Origin: Sphaerolaimus hirsutus
Lineage: Eukaryota > Nematoda > Chromadorea > Monhysterida > Sphaerolaimidae
Reading direction: 5' to 3'
NCBI GenBank assembly: GCA_964036195.1
Contig: OZ038452.1
Span: 12,828,704-12,892,703 of the forward strand
DNA: 64,000 nucleotides
Shown here one piece after another: positions 52,170-60,999 of this stretch (positions are counted from its first letter, which is position 1; each line of letters opens with the position of its first letter). The translations under genes and the position numbers were made by a program. The notes beneath the pieces are model-generated. The model saw only the letters and a list, made by a program, of their open reading frames with translations, had not been told where the DNA came from and did no database searches.

Positions 52170-53439
52170 TAATGTATTTCTTACAGAATTACATTCTATT
52201 TTTTTCATCAACTTTTTTTACCTGCCGTTCTATTGGAGGTGCCATTCTATTGGAGGCTGCTGTTCTATTTTTTTCACCAATTTGCTGCAAAAATATTACA
52301 TATGAAGAGTGTGCTTCTAAATGTACTGATCTACAAATTTTTCAAATTTGAGTTAGGACCATTTTGGGGTCCCCATAAAAACGCGCTTCAAAAAAATATA
52401 TAATATGTGGGGGCTGCGATATATTTTGAGACATGGGGGGTCGAAAAATAAATATATATATCAAAATACAGTTAATGTAATTTAAAAAAGTACCAATCTA
52501 CAAGCTTTTGTCAGCTTTTGTACCTTAAAAAGTACCGATCTACACACTTTTTTTCAAAATTGTACTTTGAAAGGTACTGATCTGCACAATATTTTTTGTA
52601 CGTCTAAAAGTACCAGATGTCAGATCGACACTTTCAGTGCAAAAACTAACTTTGTGTTTTTTATGGGTAAAAGTACCGATCTACATCTATCTGATTTTGT
52701 GCTTTTAAGGGTACCGACCTTCATGCGCTTCACAAATTGTACAATTAAAAGTAGTGATCTACAATGGAGGCAATTCACTTAATGTTATATAGCTAGTAAC
52801 ACAAGTGTCACTCAAAGACTATACCATGCATAACAATAACCAACAATATACTCCAAGTACCCATACTCAAAATACCCATACCCAATACTCATGTGTGGGA
52901 ATTGCATACTCCAAACTTTGAATTGCGATTATCTCAAAATCGATTCTTTGTAGATTGGTACTTTTAGAAGCACACCCTTCATAATTCATATATAGACATA
53001 ATAAATACATAAAACGTTTTTTGTAAATGTGAAATTTTCTGAAATGTTTTCTATGCGTCAAACTGGGTAGGCAGGGTATTTAAGTGGGGGAGTTAGTTTT
53101 TACTGATGCTCACAAGAGGGGGGCTTATTCGAGGATATACGGTAGATAGATAGCTGGAGCGTTTGGAGGGTAACCCCCTACCATCCCTATCACCTATCAC
53201 GATCCCTATCGCCGCGCCTGTATTTTATTTGTGTCATTGTTCGAATTTCTAACGACATTGCAATCTAAACTTCGAATGACATAGGCCGATCTGATAACAA
53301 CCGTATTGTGTTGCGTGCTTGGCAAGTGCTCATCCACCCGCAGGTGCGACATGCGTGTTGACTCGGATTGCCCCGCTGCGAGTGGGCGTGCCCTTCTATG
53401 GGAGGTAAGGTATGCCGTTCTACTAGAAGAAATAAGGTA
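52170..53439. mobile_element. Decayed element of the TTCTATTAGAAGAAATACGGTA family
   Basis: The left end (taatgtatttcttacagaat followed by ttctatttttttcatcaac) and right end (ccgttctactagaagaaataaggta) are diverged versions of the intact element at 61000-61344, including the internal phrases ttttacctgccgttctattggagg and ctatttttttcacc. The middle is enlarged by the separate inverted-repeat element at 52301-52980 and by other sequence, including one C-rich TACCGTA-type end (cttattcgaggatatacggta) near 53144. The assignment rests on paired ends more than 1.2 kb apart, so the two ends could belong to different copies. Confidence 0.5.
52301..52980. mobile_element. Inverted-repeat element with internal GTACCGATCTACA repeats
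   Basis: 37-bp ends at 52301-52337 and 52944-52980 are inverted copies with about four mismatches (core GTGTGCTTCTAAA and ATCTACAAA). Between them, at 52485-52765, the phrase AAAAGTACCGATCTACA recurs about six times at irregular 45-65 bp spacing, with T-rich filler between copies. The end repeats contain the same phrase, so the whole element seems built by copying its own terminal motif. There is no coding capacity. Confidence 0.75.
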
Positions 53440-53495
53440 AGAGCTAGATAAATTACTGTTTGAATTGTAATTTTGCTGGACAATCTATTTTTAAA

Positions 53496-54324
53496 TACCG
53501 TTTTCCTCGAAATACCCCCAGGGGGTTTATTATTTCGCCAGAAATTTTCGGAAATTTCCCATACTCAGATGTCGAAAAATGCAACAATGTCACAGACGTC
53601 TTAGTGTTTATAGGCATAAATATATGACTGAGGCGTCTGTATAATTCTAGAAGTCGACAAGTCCAGAAAATGCGATTTTGAGGAAATCACATTTTAAGCT
53701 TCAAACCCAATTCCAGGCCCTAGGTGCATGTCGAATTTGGCTCTCTCATGTTTTTCATTATATTCCATATGTTGACAATAGTCAAATTTTCAACCCCTAA
53801 TCTCAACCTATATGTGAAAAATGGGGTGTCCATAATATTCCATGCGGTCAGAGCAAAACTGTTTTGGGGAGGGAAATGGAATTGTCGCCTTCTTGCACGC
53901 GAGAACATTTTTGTTCCCGCCCGCGTTGGTCCTGCCTTATGGGAAATTTATGGACTTGTCGACTTTTAGAAACTGGTGCTCATGGTGGACTTATCACATT
54001 TCTTGCCTTTTTCCCATAAAATAGGACGCGTAGGATGGACTTGTCAACTTTTAGCCCAAAACTAAGTGGACATGTCGACTTGCTCGAATTTTTTTGTTGC
54101 ATTTTTTCCCAAAAATGTCAAATTTGGCACTTGTATATACCGTACACATAAACCCTTCCATAACGTCAATCAGTCATGGGTTTTAACGTGTGTTCTGCAT
54201 TATACAGATCACAAACTATGGTATTTGTCATGTACGTTCTCTTTAGTGGTGGGGGTATTTCGAGGGGGGGTTATTTTTTCCCCAGCGAAATTTTAGGGAG
54301 GGTTTAATTTGAGGAAATACGGTA
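53496..54324. mobile_element. TACCGTATTTCCTC-type MITE, diverged
   Basis: It begins TACCGTTTTCCTCGAAATAC and ends with ttgaggaaatacggta, inverted repeats with several mismatches. C-rich (acccccagggggtttattatttcgcc) and G-rich (gggggtatttcgagggggggtta) motifs mirror each other inside the two ends. The middle has several GACTTGTCGACTTTT-type phrases: ctagaagtcgacaagtcc near 53647, ggacttgtcgacttttag near 53953, ggacttgtcaacttttag near 54035 and ggacatgtcgacttg near 54069. No transposase is seen. Confidence 0.65.
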
Positions 54325-54363
54325 AGTAGCATTACTGTATTTGAGATCAAAATTTACTTGCAT

Positions 54364-55031
54364 ACCCTTAATCCTCGAATAAGACCCCAGGGGAGTTATT
54401 TTTTCCTCAGACGTTTTGGAGGGGGGAGTTATTCAAGGGGGGGGGGGAGTTATTCAAGGGGGGGGGGGGAGTTATTGTTTCCTCAGAAAACGTTAACTTA
54501 ATTTATTGCATTGATGTAGTCTGTACACTCATGTAATTCATACCTAGTACTGTCCAACAACAACAAAAAGAGTGTATACATTGCATACACATCATTTATC
54601 TGCTTTCGCTGCTGTAGGCTAGTATTCTTTTGTGTTTTTGTATTGTATCATTTTCAACCAAAGGGGGGAGTTATTCAAGAGGGGGGAGTTATTTTTTCCT
54701 CGCCTCGCCAACAGGGGGGAGTTATTCAAGGTGGAGTTATGCAAAGTATGTGCAGAATCCTACCATAATAAAAACGAAATATTATGATGAAAAAAACTAC
54801 ATTTTTGGTTTGTTATTCAGATGGGTAATGGTAGGTTTTCATACTGAGTTTGATGTCCGCCGTACAGTTATAAATGCCTATAAACACTTAGACGTAGAAA
54901 AATACTACAATGTCAGAGACATATGAGTATGAGGAATCTGGCAAAATAATAGACCCCCCTCGCAGTAACCCCGCCCTCAAATTTTGCTGGCGAAATGCAA
55001 ACCCCCTGGGGGTATTTCTGGGTAATACGGT
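54364..55031. mobile_element. Composite of TACCGTA-family element parts
   Basis: The left part (taatcctcgaataagacccc, agttattttttcctcag and G-runs at 54421-54470) matches the left part of 50617-51563 without its nested insertion, including a shared tgctgtaggcta phrase near 54612. Copy 3 of the dispersed module follows. The right part (acccccctcgcagtaaccccgccc ... gggtaatacggta) is another element end. This is a mosaic of related insertions rather than one clean element. Confidence 0.5.
54737..54862 (+). repeat. Dispersed repeat module, copy 3 of 3
   Basis: Contains gcagaatcctaccataat, aaaaacgaaatattatgatgaaaaaa, atttttggtttgttattcag, atggtaggttttcatactgag and tttgatgtccgccg in the same order as the other two copies, with one internal deletion of about 35 bp relative to 48083-48258. 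Confidence 0.75.
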
Positions 55032-56142
55032 AAAAAGAATTTACAGGGTCTGTGAGTATACTTGGCCAACTTGATACTCTGCACTCACACTGATTTATGT
55101 CTCACGTTGGAAGTGTGCCAATGTTTGTGCAAGCATGCGATCTTTGTAAAAAGCTAAAACGTTTAGTTTTGTAAATACAACAATGTATAATATTGCAACA
55201 TAAATTATTTTTTCAACTTTTTATGAAAATCGCTCGCGTTATAGAATATTGGCATGCTTCCAGCGAGAACATCGCGTGCAAGGTGTAAAGTAGCTGAGCA
55301 CCTAGTTGCTAGTTCAAAATGAAAAATGGTACCTTTACATGGCATATTCAGTATCTGCATTTCAGGCCAATAATTTGCGTTTTAAGAATGCATACAATAT
55401 TTCTTGAAAATACAACCAAAGGTTTTATTGAGTGCAGTGTCATTTTATCACTTTCATAATTTCAGCATTTCATCATCATGTAAACCTGTAATTCCATTTA
55501 ATGAAACTACATTCGTCTATTTCAGGTGTGCAATTATTTCTATGGTATCATCATTGGTGATTGTATGGCTGCGATGGTAATCTGCGGAAACAACGTGGTG
55601 TAAATAATGCAAGAAAGTGCAACAGGATCTTTGATTTTCCTGTGAAGACCTGTGATCTCTGATGCCTGTGTGATTTCATCACTGTGATCTGTGATTAACC
55701 TGCGTGATTCCACTGTGATCGCTGTTTCTCTGCTGTGATGGCTGTTGCATGCCCAGTTGCCTTGCTGGTTGTGTCAGTGCTGCAGTGCTGACTTGTCGCA
55801 GGTGGCGTCGATGGCGGCTCGCTGCTGACTCACTGCCTCCCGAGTCCGTGTTCTGTTCGATGGCAGCTGCTGCTCTGCCCTGGCTTGGTGCTCGTCCGTG
55901 CCACCGGGTGCCTCTGTGCAGCCCAGCTGTGGCTGCCACGCCACCAGAGCGACTTCTGAGTGCTGATGTGCCAGCGCATCACGTGCCATGGCACTTTTCT
56001 GACCCTATGCACCAAGTGTTTTGTTTCTCCCAGAGGCGAAATGGCACCAGTGCCACAGCAGTTTAACATCGTTACTTCTGAGTTGTGGGTGGACTTTCGT
56101 GTCCTGGCTAGGTGCTTGCCAGAGTTGTTGAGGTACAGAACT
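55032..56142. other. Unassigned DNA with a GC-rich segment
   Basis: 55032-55600 is AT-rich with no recognisable feature. 55625-55745 is rich in tgtgat repeats of irregular spacing. 55745-56020 is GC-rich (gctgctgctctgccctgg, gtgccaccgggtgcc) with overlapping open frames on both strands, the longest 105 codons on the plus strand (55749-56066). None shows a conserved motif. The composition would suit a first exon or a regulatory region, but I see no start or splice evidence that decides it. Confidence 0.35.
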
Positions 56143-56410
56143 GTTTGAAAGTATACGTAAGGAGCTGCTGTATTTGCTTGAATAATTTAACAGGAAATAA
56201 TTTTTTGTCCCACTTTTTTGGGGGAACTGTTCAAGCAGAGGGATTGCTATTTCCTCAAGCTTTCAGCCATGTTTCACAACAAATTGATCATATGTTCATT
56301 CATAAAATCATATGTTCAAAGGGGAATCATCCAAGAGGGGATAATTGTTTTGTTCCTTGCTCATTGAACAGGGGCATTATTTTCAACTGACATTTTCAAC
56401 CCAAAGTACC
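56143..56410. mobile_element. Degenerate small element related to 63233-63335
   Basis: The left part has gctgtatttgcttgaataat, a relative of the TACTGTATTTGCTTGAATAA terminus at 63233. The right part has ttgaacaggggcattatttt followed by gtaccgtaatatttt. The inside has ggggaactgttcaagcag and ggggaatcatccaagagggg, imperfect copies of the end sequence. Termini are too diverged for exact limits. Confidence 0.45.
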
Positions 56411-56952
56411 GTAATATTTTGAAAATAGTTGTTTAATTTCCAAATAAGAGATTTTTCAATGGTGGAATAAAAATTTGAAAATTCAGTGGTTTTCAAATTT
56501 TTGTTTTCTATCACCACTGTTTTCTATCAAGTTTCGCATATATGATCTTTATGGTGGCAGTGCATTAAGGTAGGGTAGGGCATTGTGCAACTAATGATCA
56601 AGTGCTACTACTGCTACAAATACTCTGAGTAGGGATACTGGTCTCAGCATTGAAGTGCAATGCAGCGCTGCTGTGTGGTGGCACAATGATTCTTTGGTGT
56701 GGAAGGTGGCAGCTGCATCACATGTCTTTGTAACAAACAAACAAAAATGGACACTTCACTGTGGCCTGTGGATGTGTCATTGGGAGGCAGCTGTAACAAA
56801 CAAAATTGATAATCTCTGGGTTCAAAATGTGTCATCTATATGGGTTGTCCAGTGACTTTGCCCAGAAAATGTGAAAGTTGCACAGCCATCAAATACAAAA
56901 ACCTGAAAGCAAAGGCACCAAAACAAGCCATTGGCATAGGTTCCCTTGTATA
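56411..56952. other. AT-rich DNA, no gene recognised
   Basis: Contains a doubled phrase ttttctatcaccactgttttctatca near 56505 and a pair of gtaacaaacaaaa phrases near 56732 and 56792. No open frame above 66 codons, no strong inverted repeat and no tRNA-like structure was noticed. Confidence 0.4.
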
Positions 56953-57661
56953 CCAGGTGCCGGTTCCGCAAGTGGACAAGTTAAGAGTTAAAAGTTAAGA
57001 GTTGAGTAAAATGACAAATGGCGAGTTAAGAGTAAAGTTAAAGTTTAAGAGAAAAGTTAAAATTTAAGAGTTGAGTGAAATGTTAAGAGTGGAGTTAAAA
57101 GTTGAGTTAAGAGTTGAGTTAAAAGTTGAGTTAAGAGTTGAGTTGAGAGTTAAGAGACAAGTGGAAAATGATGGTAAAAATATAAAAATGTGAAATTGGT
57201 ATTGATAAGGCTGTTCGCTGGCATGCTGCCAATGTTGTATGCACGACATTTGAAAATAACGTATCCAAAAAAATTATCGCTAAAAAAATAATCGCGGAAC
57301 GTTGTTTCAAAATGGCCCTGCGGGGACAAAATATGATTGAAGATCAGCGTATCGCGCTTCTGCAACGAATGACCCATTTGTCTTTTAAATCAACTTTTAA
57401 CTCACATTTTAACCTTTAACTCAACTCTTAACATTTAACTCAACTTTTAACCTTTAACTCAACTCTTAACTTTTAACTCAACTTTTGACTCAACTTTTAA
57501 CCTTTAACTCAACTCTTAACTTTTAACTCAACTTTTGTCTCAACTTTTAACCTTTAACTCAACTCTTAACTTTTAACTCAACTTTTGTCTCAACTTTTAA
57601 CCTTTAACTCAACTCTTAACTTTTAACTCTTAACTTGTCTACTTGCGGAACTGGCCCCAGG
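56953..57661. mobile_element. Fold-back-like element with AGTTAAGAGTTGA arms
   Basis: The ends are long inverted repeats: left CCAGGTGCCGGTTCCGCAAG, right CTTGCGGAACTGGCCCCAGG, followed inward by matching GACAAGTTAAGAGTTAAAAG. The arms (about 56975-57162 and 57383-57640) are degenerate tandem arrays of GAGTTAAAAGTTAA-type units, pointing in opposite directions. The 220-bp centre holds no clear gene. Long inverted repeats made of short tandem units are the defining layout of fold-back elements; family membership here is by architecture only. Confidence 0.8.
57441..57630 (-). repeat. 50-bp tandem repeat inside the right arm
   Basis: Exact 50-bp periodicity with unit starts at 57441, 57491, 57541 and 57591. 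Each unit begins caacttttaacctttaactc and ends acttttgact or acttttgtct; the last is truncated. The left arm of the element lacks this regular expansion, so it arose after the inverted arms were formed. Confidence 0.92.
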
Positions 57662-57931
57662 TCAGCCAGGGCCAGTCACTGAAGTATTCTGGTCCTGCAC
57701 AGTTGACTTAACACTGCGGGATGTGGGACTGGAACCTGGCAGATCACATTTTTTCTTATTGCTTGAAGGTATAGGGTGCACTAAAAGGATGCTGCCCTCA
57801 TCGTCCCTCTGGTATATTTTACACCACAACTTTTGGAACCACTCCGCGCTTCTCTCAAACTGCTGGTTTGCCTCTCCACATCCACGGTTTGCATAGTGGA
57901 AGTGGCACCTGTGACAGTCGGTCGACTCCAC
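57662..57931 (-). other. Open minus-strand frame, possible exon remnant, unrecognised
   Basis: A 90-codon minus-strand frame begins after a stop codon just upstream and contains a Cys/His-rich stretch (CHRCHFHY near the start, then a further Cys a few residues on) followed by a charged segment with EWFQKLWCKIY. The amino-acid make-up is protein-like and the plus strand of the same DNA is less so. I know no family that fits, and no ATG or splice acceptor fixes a start. It ends where the fold-back element begins, so it may be a broken coding fragment. Chance remains possible. Confidence 0.2.
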
Positions 57932-58348
57932 TCGATCTGTGTTCAGTTCTCATCGGTGCTCTGCTCCAACTGCAGTATGGTGTTGTGGATGGTTCGGTTT
58001 GGTTATTGACAAATGGTTTGGTTATAATTGACACTAATGGCCTCATCGCTTCCTCGAGATGCCCTCAGGGGGGTTATTATTTCACCAGCAAATTTTGTGC
58101 AAAACTTCAGAAATAACCCATGGTATGTGGAATCAAATGACACGTTCTGTATACGATATTTCCTTGAAATACCAGTAATGCTAAATTTAGTGCTGGGATG
58201 TCAATAACTTTCTGGTGAAATAATGTCCCCCTCGTTTAACCCCCCTCAAAATTTCCACTCTGAAAAAACTTCCCAGAGGGGTATTTGAGGAAATATGGAA
58301 ATATTTTTTTTACCAATTGTTACTGATTGGTTTTAAGCTGCTTTGCCC
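57932..58348. other. Unassigned DNA with TACCGTA-family debris
   Basis: 58060-58110 (ccctcaggggggttattatttcaccagc), 58155-58180 (tacgatatttccttgaaata) and 58220-58300 (cccctcgtttaacccccctc ... ggtatttgaggaaata) are scattered end fragments of the C-rich MITE family. There is no coding frame with recognisable features. Confidence 0.45.
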
Positions 58349-58540
58349 ATAGGCTTAGACTTAACTTTGAGCATGGGCTTAGGCTTAACTTTGATCATAG
58401 GCTTAGGCTTAACTTTGATCATAGGCTTAGACTTAACTTTGATCATAGGCTTAGGCTTAACTTTGATCATAGGCTTAGGCTTAACTTTGATCATAGGCTT
58501 AGGCTTAACTTTGATCATAGACGTAGGCTTAACTTTGATC
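58349..58540 (+). repeat. 24-bp minisatellite, 8 copies
   Basis: AACTTTGA recurs at exactly 24-bp spacing at 58363, 58387, 58411, 58435, 58459, 58483, 58507 and 58531. The unit reads ataggcttaggcttaacttt plus gatc. Because 24 is a multiple of 3, frames stay open on both strands and encode 8-residue repeats, which is a by-product of the period. The last copy abuts the hAT-like element at 58541 without a gap. Confidence 0.95.
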
Positions 58541-59115
58541 TAGTGATGGAAAAGCGCCAGAAAAAAGGGTGCCAGGTGCCAAGCGCACCACAGAAAGTGG
58601 GCGCCATGGTGCCATTTGAAAAATAGGGTGCCAGGCGCCAATGGCGCCAGGATAATAAAGTACATAGAGTACCTTTCCTCTCCCAAAAAAAAGAAGATTT
58701 CAAGCCCTGAAATGAACAGATTCTCCAGGATAAAAGCGAACACATTCTCCAGGATAAAAGCGACAAAAATGAGAGTAGACATCAATAATTTTATCATAAA
58801 ATCATACTTAATGCAATCATGATGTTCAATGCAAGCCTCTGCAAGCCATTAGCCATCGTTATTAGCTTGGTCCATCAGGACAGATCCTTAAGACGCGTTG
58901 GATGAGATATTTTTTGTCCGCTTGCTCCACTTCGTCCATTTTTCCAACGAATTTCACTCATCCACAGGCCTGTTTTTAAATTTTTTCCATTCGCGAAGCA
59001 CTCACCTTGAAACCGTGCTGGCGCCATTTTGGCGCCCTTTCAAGGCAGGGCGCCAATGGCGCCAAAGAAAAAGGGCGCCAAGCGCCAATGGCGGCATGGC
59101 GGCATTCCATCACTA
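58541..59115. mobile_element. hAT-like element with TAGTGATGGAA ends and GGCGCC clusters
   Basis: It begins TAGTGATGGAAAAGCGCCAG and ends GGCATTCCATCACTA, matching the termini of the better supported element at 59855-60529. GGCGCC or its one-step variants are dense just inside both ends (58555-58655 and 59020-59100). No 8-bp target duplication is present: the left flank ctttgatc and right flank ctagaatt differ. The left flank is a minisatellite that may have turned over since insertion, or the two ends may come from different copies. No transposase is visible. Confidence 0.65.
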
Positions 59116-59148
59116 CTAGAATTTTGATGTAAAAATGTAAAAGATGGA

Positions 59149-59441
59149 CTTTCAATAAAATACACTGTAAATCTAAATCCGTGTCAGGTTTAGTCAGTTC
59201 TCATTTTGCAGAACTTTGTGGCTTTTGCTTTGTGTGATGCCAGGAACAAAGGCAAAATGTCTGGCGCTTGGCGCAATTTTTCTCTGGCGCCATGGGCTAT
59301 TACCACTGACTTTACCTGACACGGATTTAGATTTACAGTGTATTTTATTGAAAGTTCAAATTCGTGGCAGGTGTAGTCAGTAGTAATGGCCCATGGCGCC
59401 AGAGAAAAATTGCGCCAAGTGCCAGACATTTTGTCTTTGTG
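59149..59441. repeat. Interleaved inverted duplications
   Basis: 59149-59190 (ctttcaataaaatacactgt...) is the exact inverse of 59317-59358. 59246-59313, containing tggcgcttggcgcaattttt and ctggcgccatgg, is the near inverse of 59374-59441. The two pairs overlap in order X-Y-X'-Y', so a piece was copied in inverted orientation next to itself and then partly repeated. A direct pair, ctttgtgtgatgccaggaac, occurs at about 59228 and 59449. Confidence 0.8.
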
Positions 59442-59460
59442 GCTTTCGCTTTGTGTGATG

Positions 59461-59668
59461 CCAGGAACAAAGTTCTGCAAAATGAGAAGTGACATGGAAA
59501 ATGCGAAGTAAAAGCGCAAAGGCGAAGTGAAACGGCAAGTGAGTTGAGAAGGAAATTGGCAAAAGCGAAGGAAAATTACTTCTTTTTTTACTTCGCTTGT
59601 GCCAATTCACTTGTCATTTCACTTCGCCTTTACCATTTCACTTCTCATTTTGCGGAACTGGCACCAGG
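59461..59668. mobile_element. Small fold-back-like element with AAGTGAAA arms
   Basis: The left end, CCAGGAACAAAGTTCTGCAA, is an imperfect inverse of the right end, TTGCGGAACTGGCACCAGG. Inside, both arms are made of gaagtgaaa/caagtgag-type units facing each other around a central attacttcttttttta. The outer 20 bases are shared with the fold-back-like element at 56953-57661, but the arm filler is a different short repeat. At 208 bp it cannot code for anything. Confidence 0.7.
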
Positions 59669-59674
59669 TCCACA

Positions 59675-59692
59675 GCGCTTTTCCATCACCTA
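59675..59692 (-). other. Solo terminal repeat of the TAGTGATGGAA hAT-like family
   Basis: gcgcttttccatcaccta is the inverse of the terminus TAGTGATGGAAAAGCGC with one change. I found no partner end with a matching 8-bp flank (right flank gcaatata), so it is either one end of a rearranged copy or the outer edge of the neighbouring fold-back unit. Confidence 0.6.
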
Positions 59693-59854
59693 GCAATATA
59701 GTCAACTGCTTGCACACTATAAATATGTGTCATTATATTTGTTTTCGGAATATGGTAGCTTTTATCATTAAGTGTCCAGTCGGGTGACTATATTGCTGAA
59801 GTAGACCCGATTGTTGATCCACCCATATACTAATTTTACTAACTCACTACTCAC

Positions 59855-60529
59855 TAGTGATGGAAAAGCGCCAGGAAAAATGGCGCCAACTATAAAAGTC
59901 ACTATTTTAGCATGTATATCATAACAGAAGCTTTTTTAGAAGAGCAATATGTTACCATATTTCCTCCAAACACCCCTTGAATTAACCCCCTTTTGAAATA
60001 CCCCCAGGTCTGAGGAGGAAAAATAACCCCCACTCGACACTCCCGTCTGTAATTTGTACATCATGTTTGCAATGAACATGATGTTTAAATGGCTGCCAAT
60101 TTACATCGCAGCTATACCGTATTTCCTTGAAATACCCATAGGGGGTTTATTTTTCGGAGTGCAAACTTATGTCACAGTTCGAGGAGGGGCGGTTCGAGGG
60201 AGTGGGGTTTATTAGAGGGGTGGTTGTATTATTTCCCCAGAAATTTTCGAGAGAGATCGTAGTAAAGATGGGCTCTTACATCCCAAAAACTGGTAATAAA
60301 CTTGACAAAACAGGATATAGGTATTTTATTGCGCATTTATTCACCAAATTTTGGCGCCATTTCTGGCGCCATCCAAAACAATGGCGCCAAGCCAAGGGCG
60401 CCATGGCGCCATTCGAAATAATGGCGCCAGGCGCCAGAGAAAAGGGTGCCAAGCGCCAATGGCGCCATGGCACTGGCGCCCTTTGGCGCCATTAAAGGGC
60501 CCCAGCGCCATGGCGCCATTCCATCACTA
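59855..60529. mobile_element. hAT-like MITE with TAGTGATGGAA ends and perfect 8-bp target duplication
   Basis: The ends are TAGTGATGGAA and TTCCATCACTA, flanked by a perfect duplication CTACTCAC at 59847-59854 and 60530-60537. The 8-bp length points to the hAT superfamily. The element is 675 bp and codes for no transposase. Its right 180 bp (60350-60525) contain about ten GGCGCC palindromes, several in the ATGGCGCCAT context of the giant minisatellite. The middle carries C-rich TACCGTATTTCC motifs (59955-60030 and 60118-60245), suggesting a nested or captured MITE. Read on the minus strand, the duplicated target is GTGAGTAG, which follows a possible exon end (see 60538-60628). Confidence 0.92.
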
Positions 60530-60537
60530 CTACTCAC

Positions 60538-60628
60538 CTTTGCATGAAAACGTTCGACCAGAAGTCCGGATACGGGACGAGTCGATGGCCACACGAACAG
60601 CAGCCATACGCGAACCACGATTAGCGTT
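60538..60628 (-). CDS. Possible 91-bp internal exon, function unknown
   Basis: On the minus strand this segment is preceded by gagatttttag, an acceptable 3' splice site, and followed by AAAG|GTGAGT, a near-consensus 5' splice site. It is richer in G+C than its AT-rich neighbours, and two of the three minus frames are open throughout; one begins ANRGSRMAAVRVAID. No domain is recognisable at 30 residues. The hAT-like element at 59855-60529 inserted exactly at the would-be donor, and its target duplication keeps GTGAGTAG intact next to the exon. No partner exon was identified, so this may be chance. Confidence 0.25.
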
Positions 60629-60800
60629 CTAAAAATCTCTGGGAGATTTATATTTAAAAAATCATAAATCAGAAAATATAATTAAATGGTAATTTAATTA
60701 TATGTACCTATATTTTTTTCTGAGATTTTTCAGAGAGATTACCTAAATTACATTTTTTTGTTTTTGTGGGATAAAATATAAAAAAATCTCTCTGAAGTCA
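60629..60800. repeat. AATATAATTAAAT / AATCTCTCTGA inverted-repeat sequence, copy 1
   Basis: An AT-rich stretch built from aaaatctctgggagattt, aaaatataattaaat, taatttaattatat and tttttctgagatttttcagagagatt, many of which face each other. Similar stretches lie at 63085-63227 and 63844-63969. The outer aatctct motifs point inward from both sides, so the unit could fold on itself. It looks like a palindromic MITE-like repeat, with no coding capacity. Confidence 0.6.
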
Positions 60801-60999
60801 CCTTTTTGAAAAAAAATTGCCCCAATTTTCATACTGGGGGCTTATTTTTGACTTTATTTTTATGTTTTGGCCTTATTTTGACAGTACGAGAAGCGATTTA
60901 CGTATAAAATTTCAGTGTGATGGAAAAATGCAGAAAATTTGGCCTACATGCGCACCGGGTTTACATGCGCACCGGCACAGACCCATTAAAAATACCGTA
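60801..60999. other. Unassigned DNA
   Basis: It contains a tandem pair of catgcgcaccgg phrases (about 60948-60976) and T-rich sequence. A plus-strand frame crosses it but matches nothing known and runs into the element at 61000. Confidence 0.35.

Noticed and set aside
55749-56066. 105-codon frame in a GC-rich segment as a gene
   Set aside because: Overlapping frames on the opposite strand are equally open, which high G+C alone explains. No motif, signal peptide or splice site supports one of them.
58333-58626. Repeat proteins on both strands (LRLNFDHR and MIKVKPKP types)
   Set aside because: They are translations of the 24-bp minisatellite; both strands are open because the period is a multiple of 3.
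58541-59692. 58541 and 59692 as the two ends of a single hAT-like element
   Set aside because: The flanks ctttgatc and gcaatata do not match, and another terminus lies between them at 59115.
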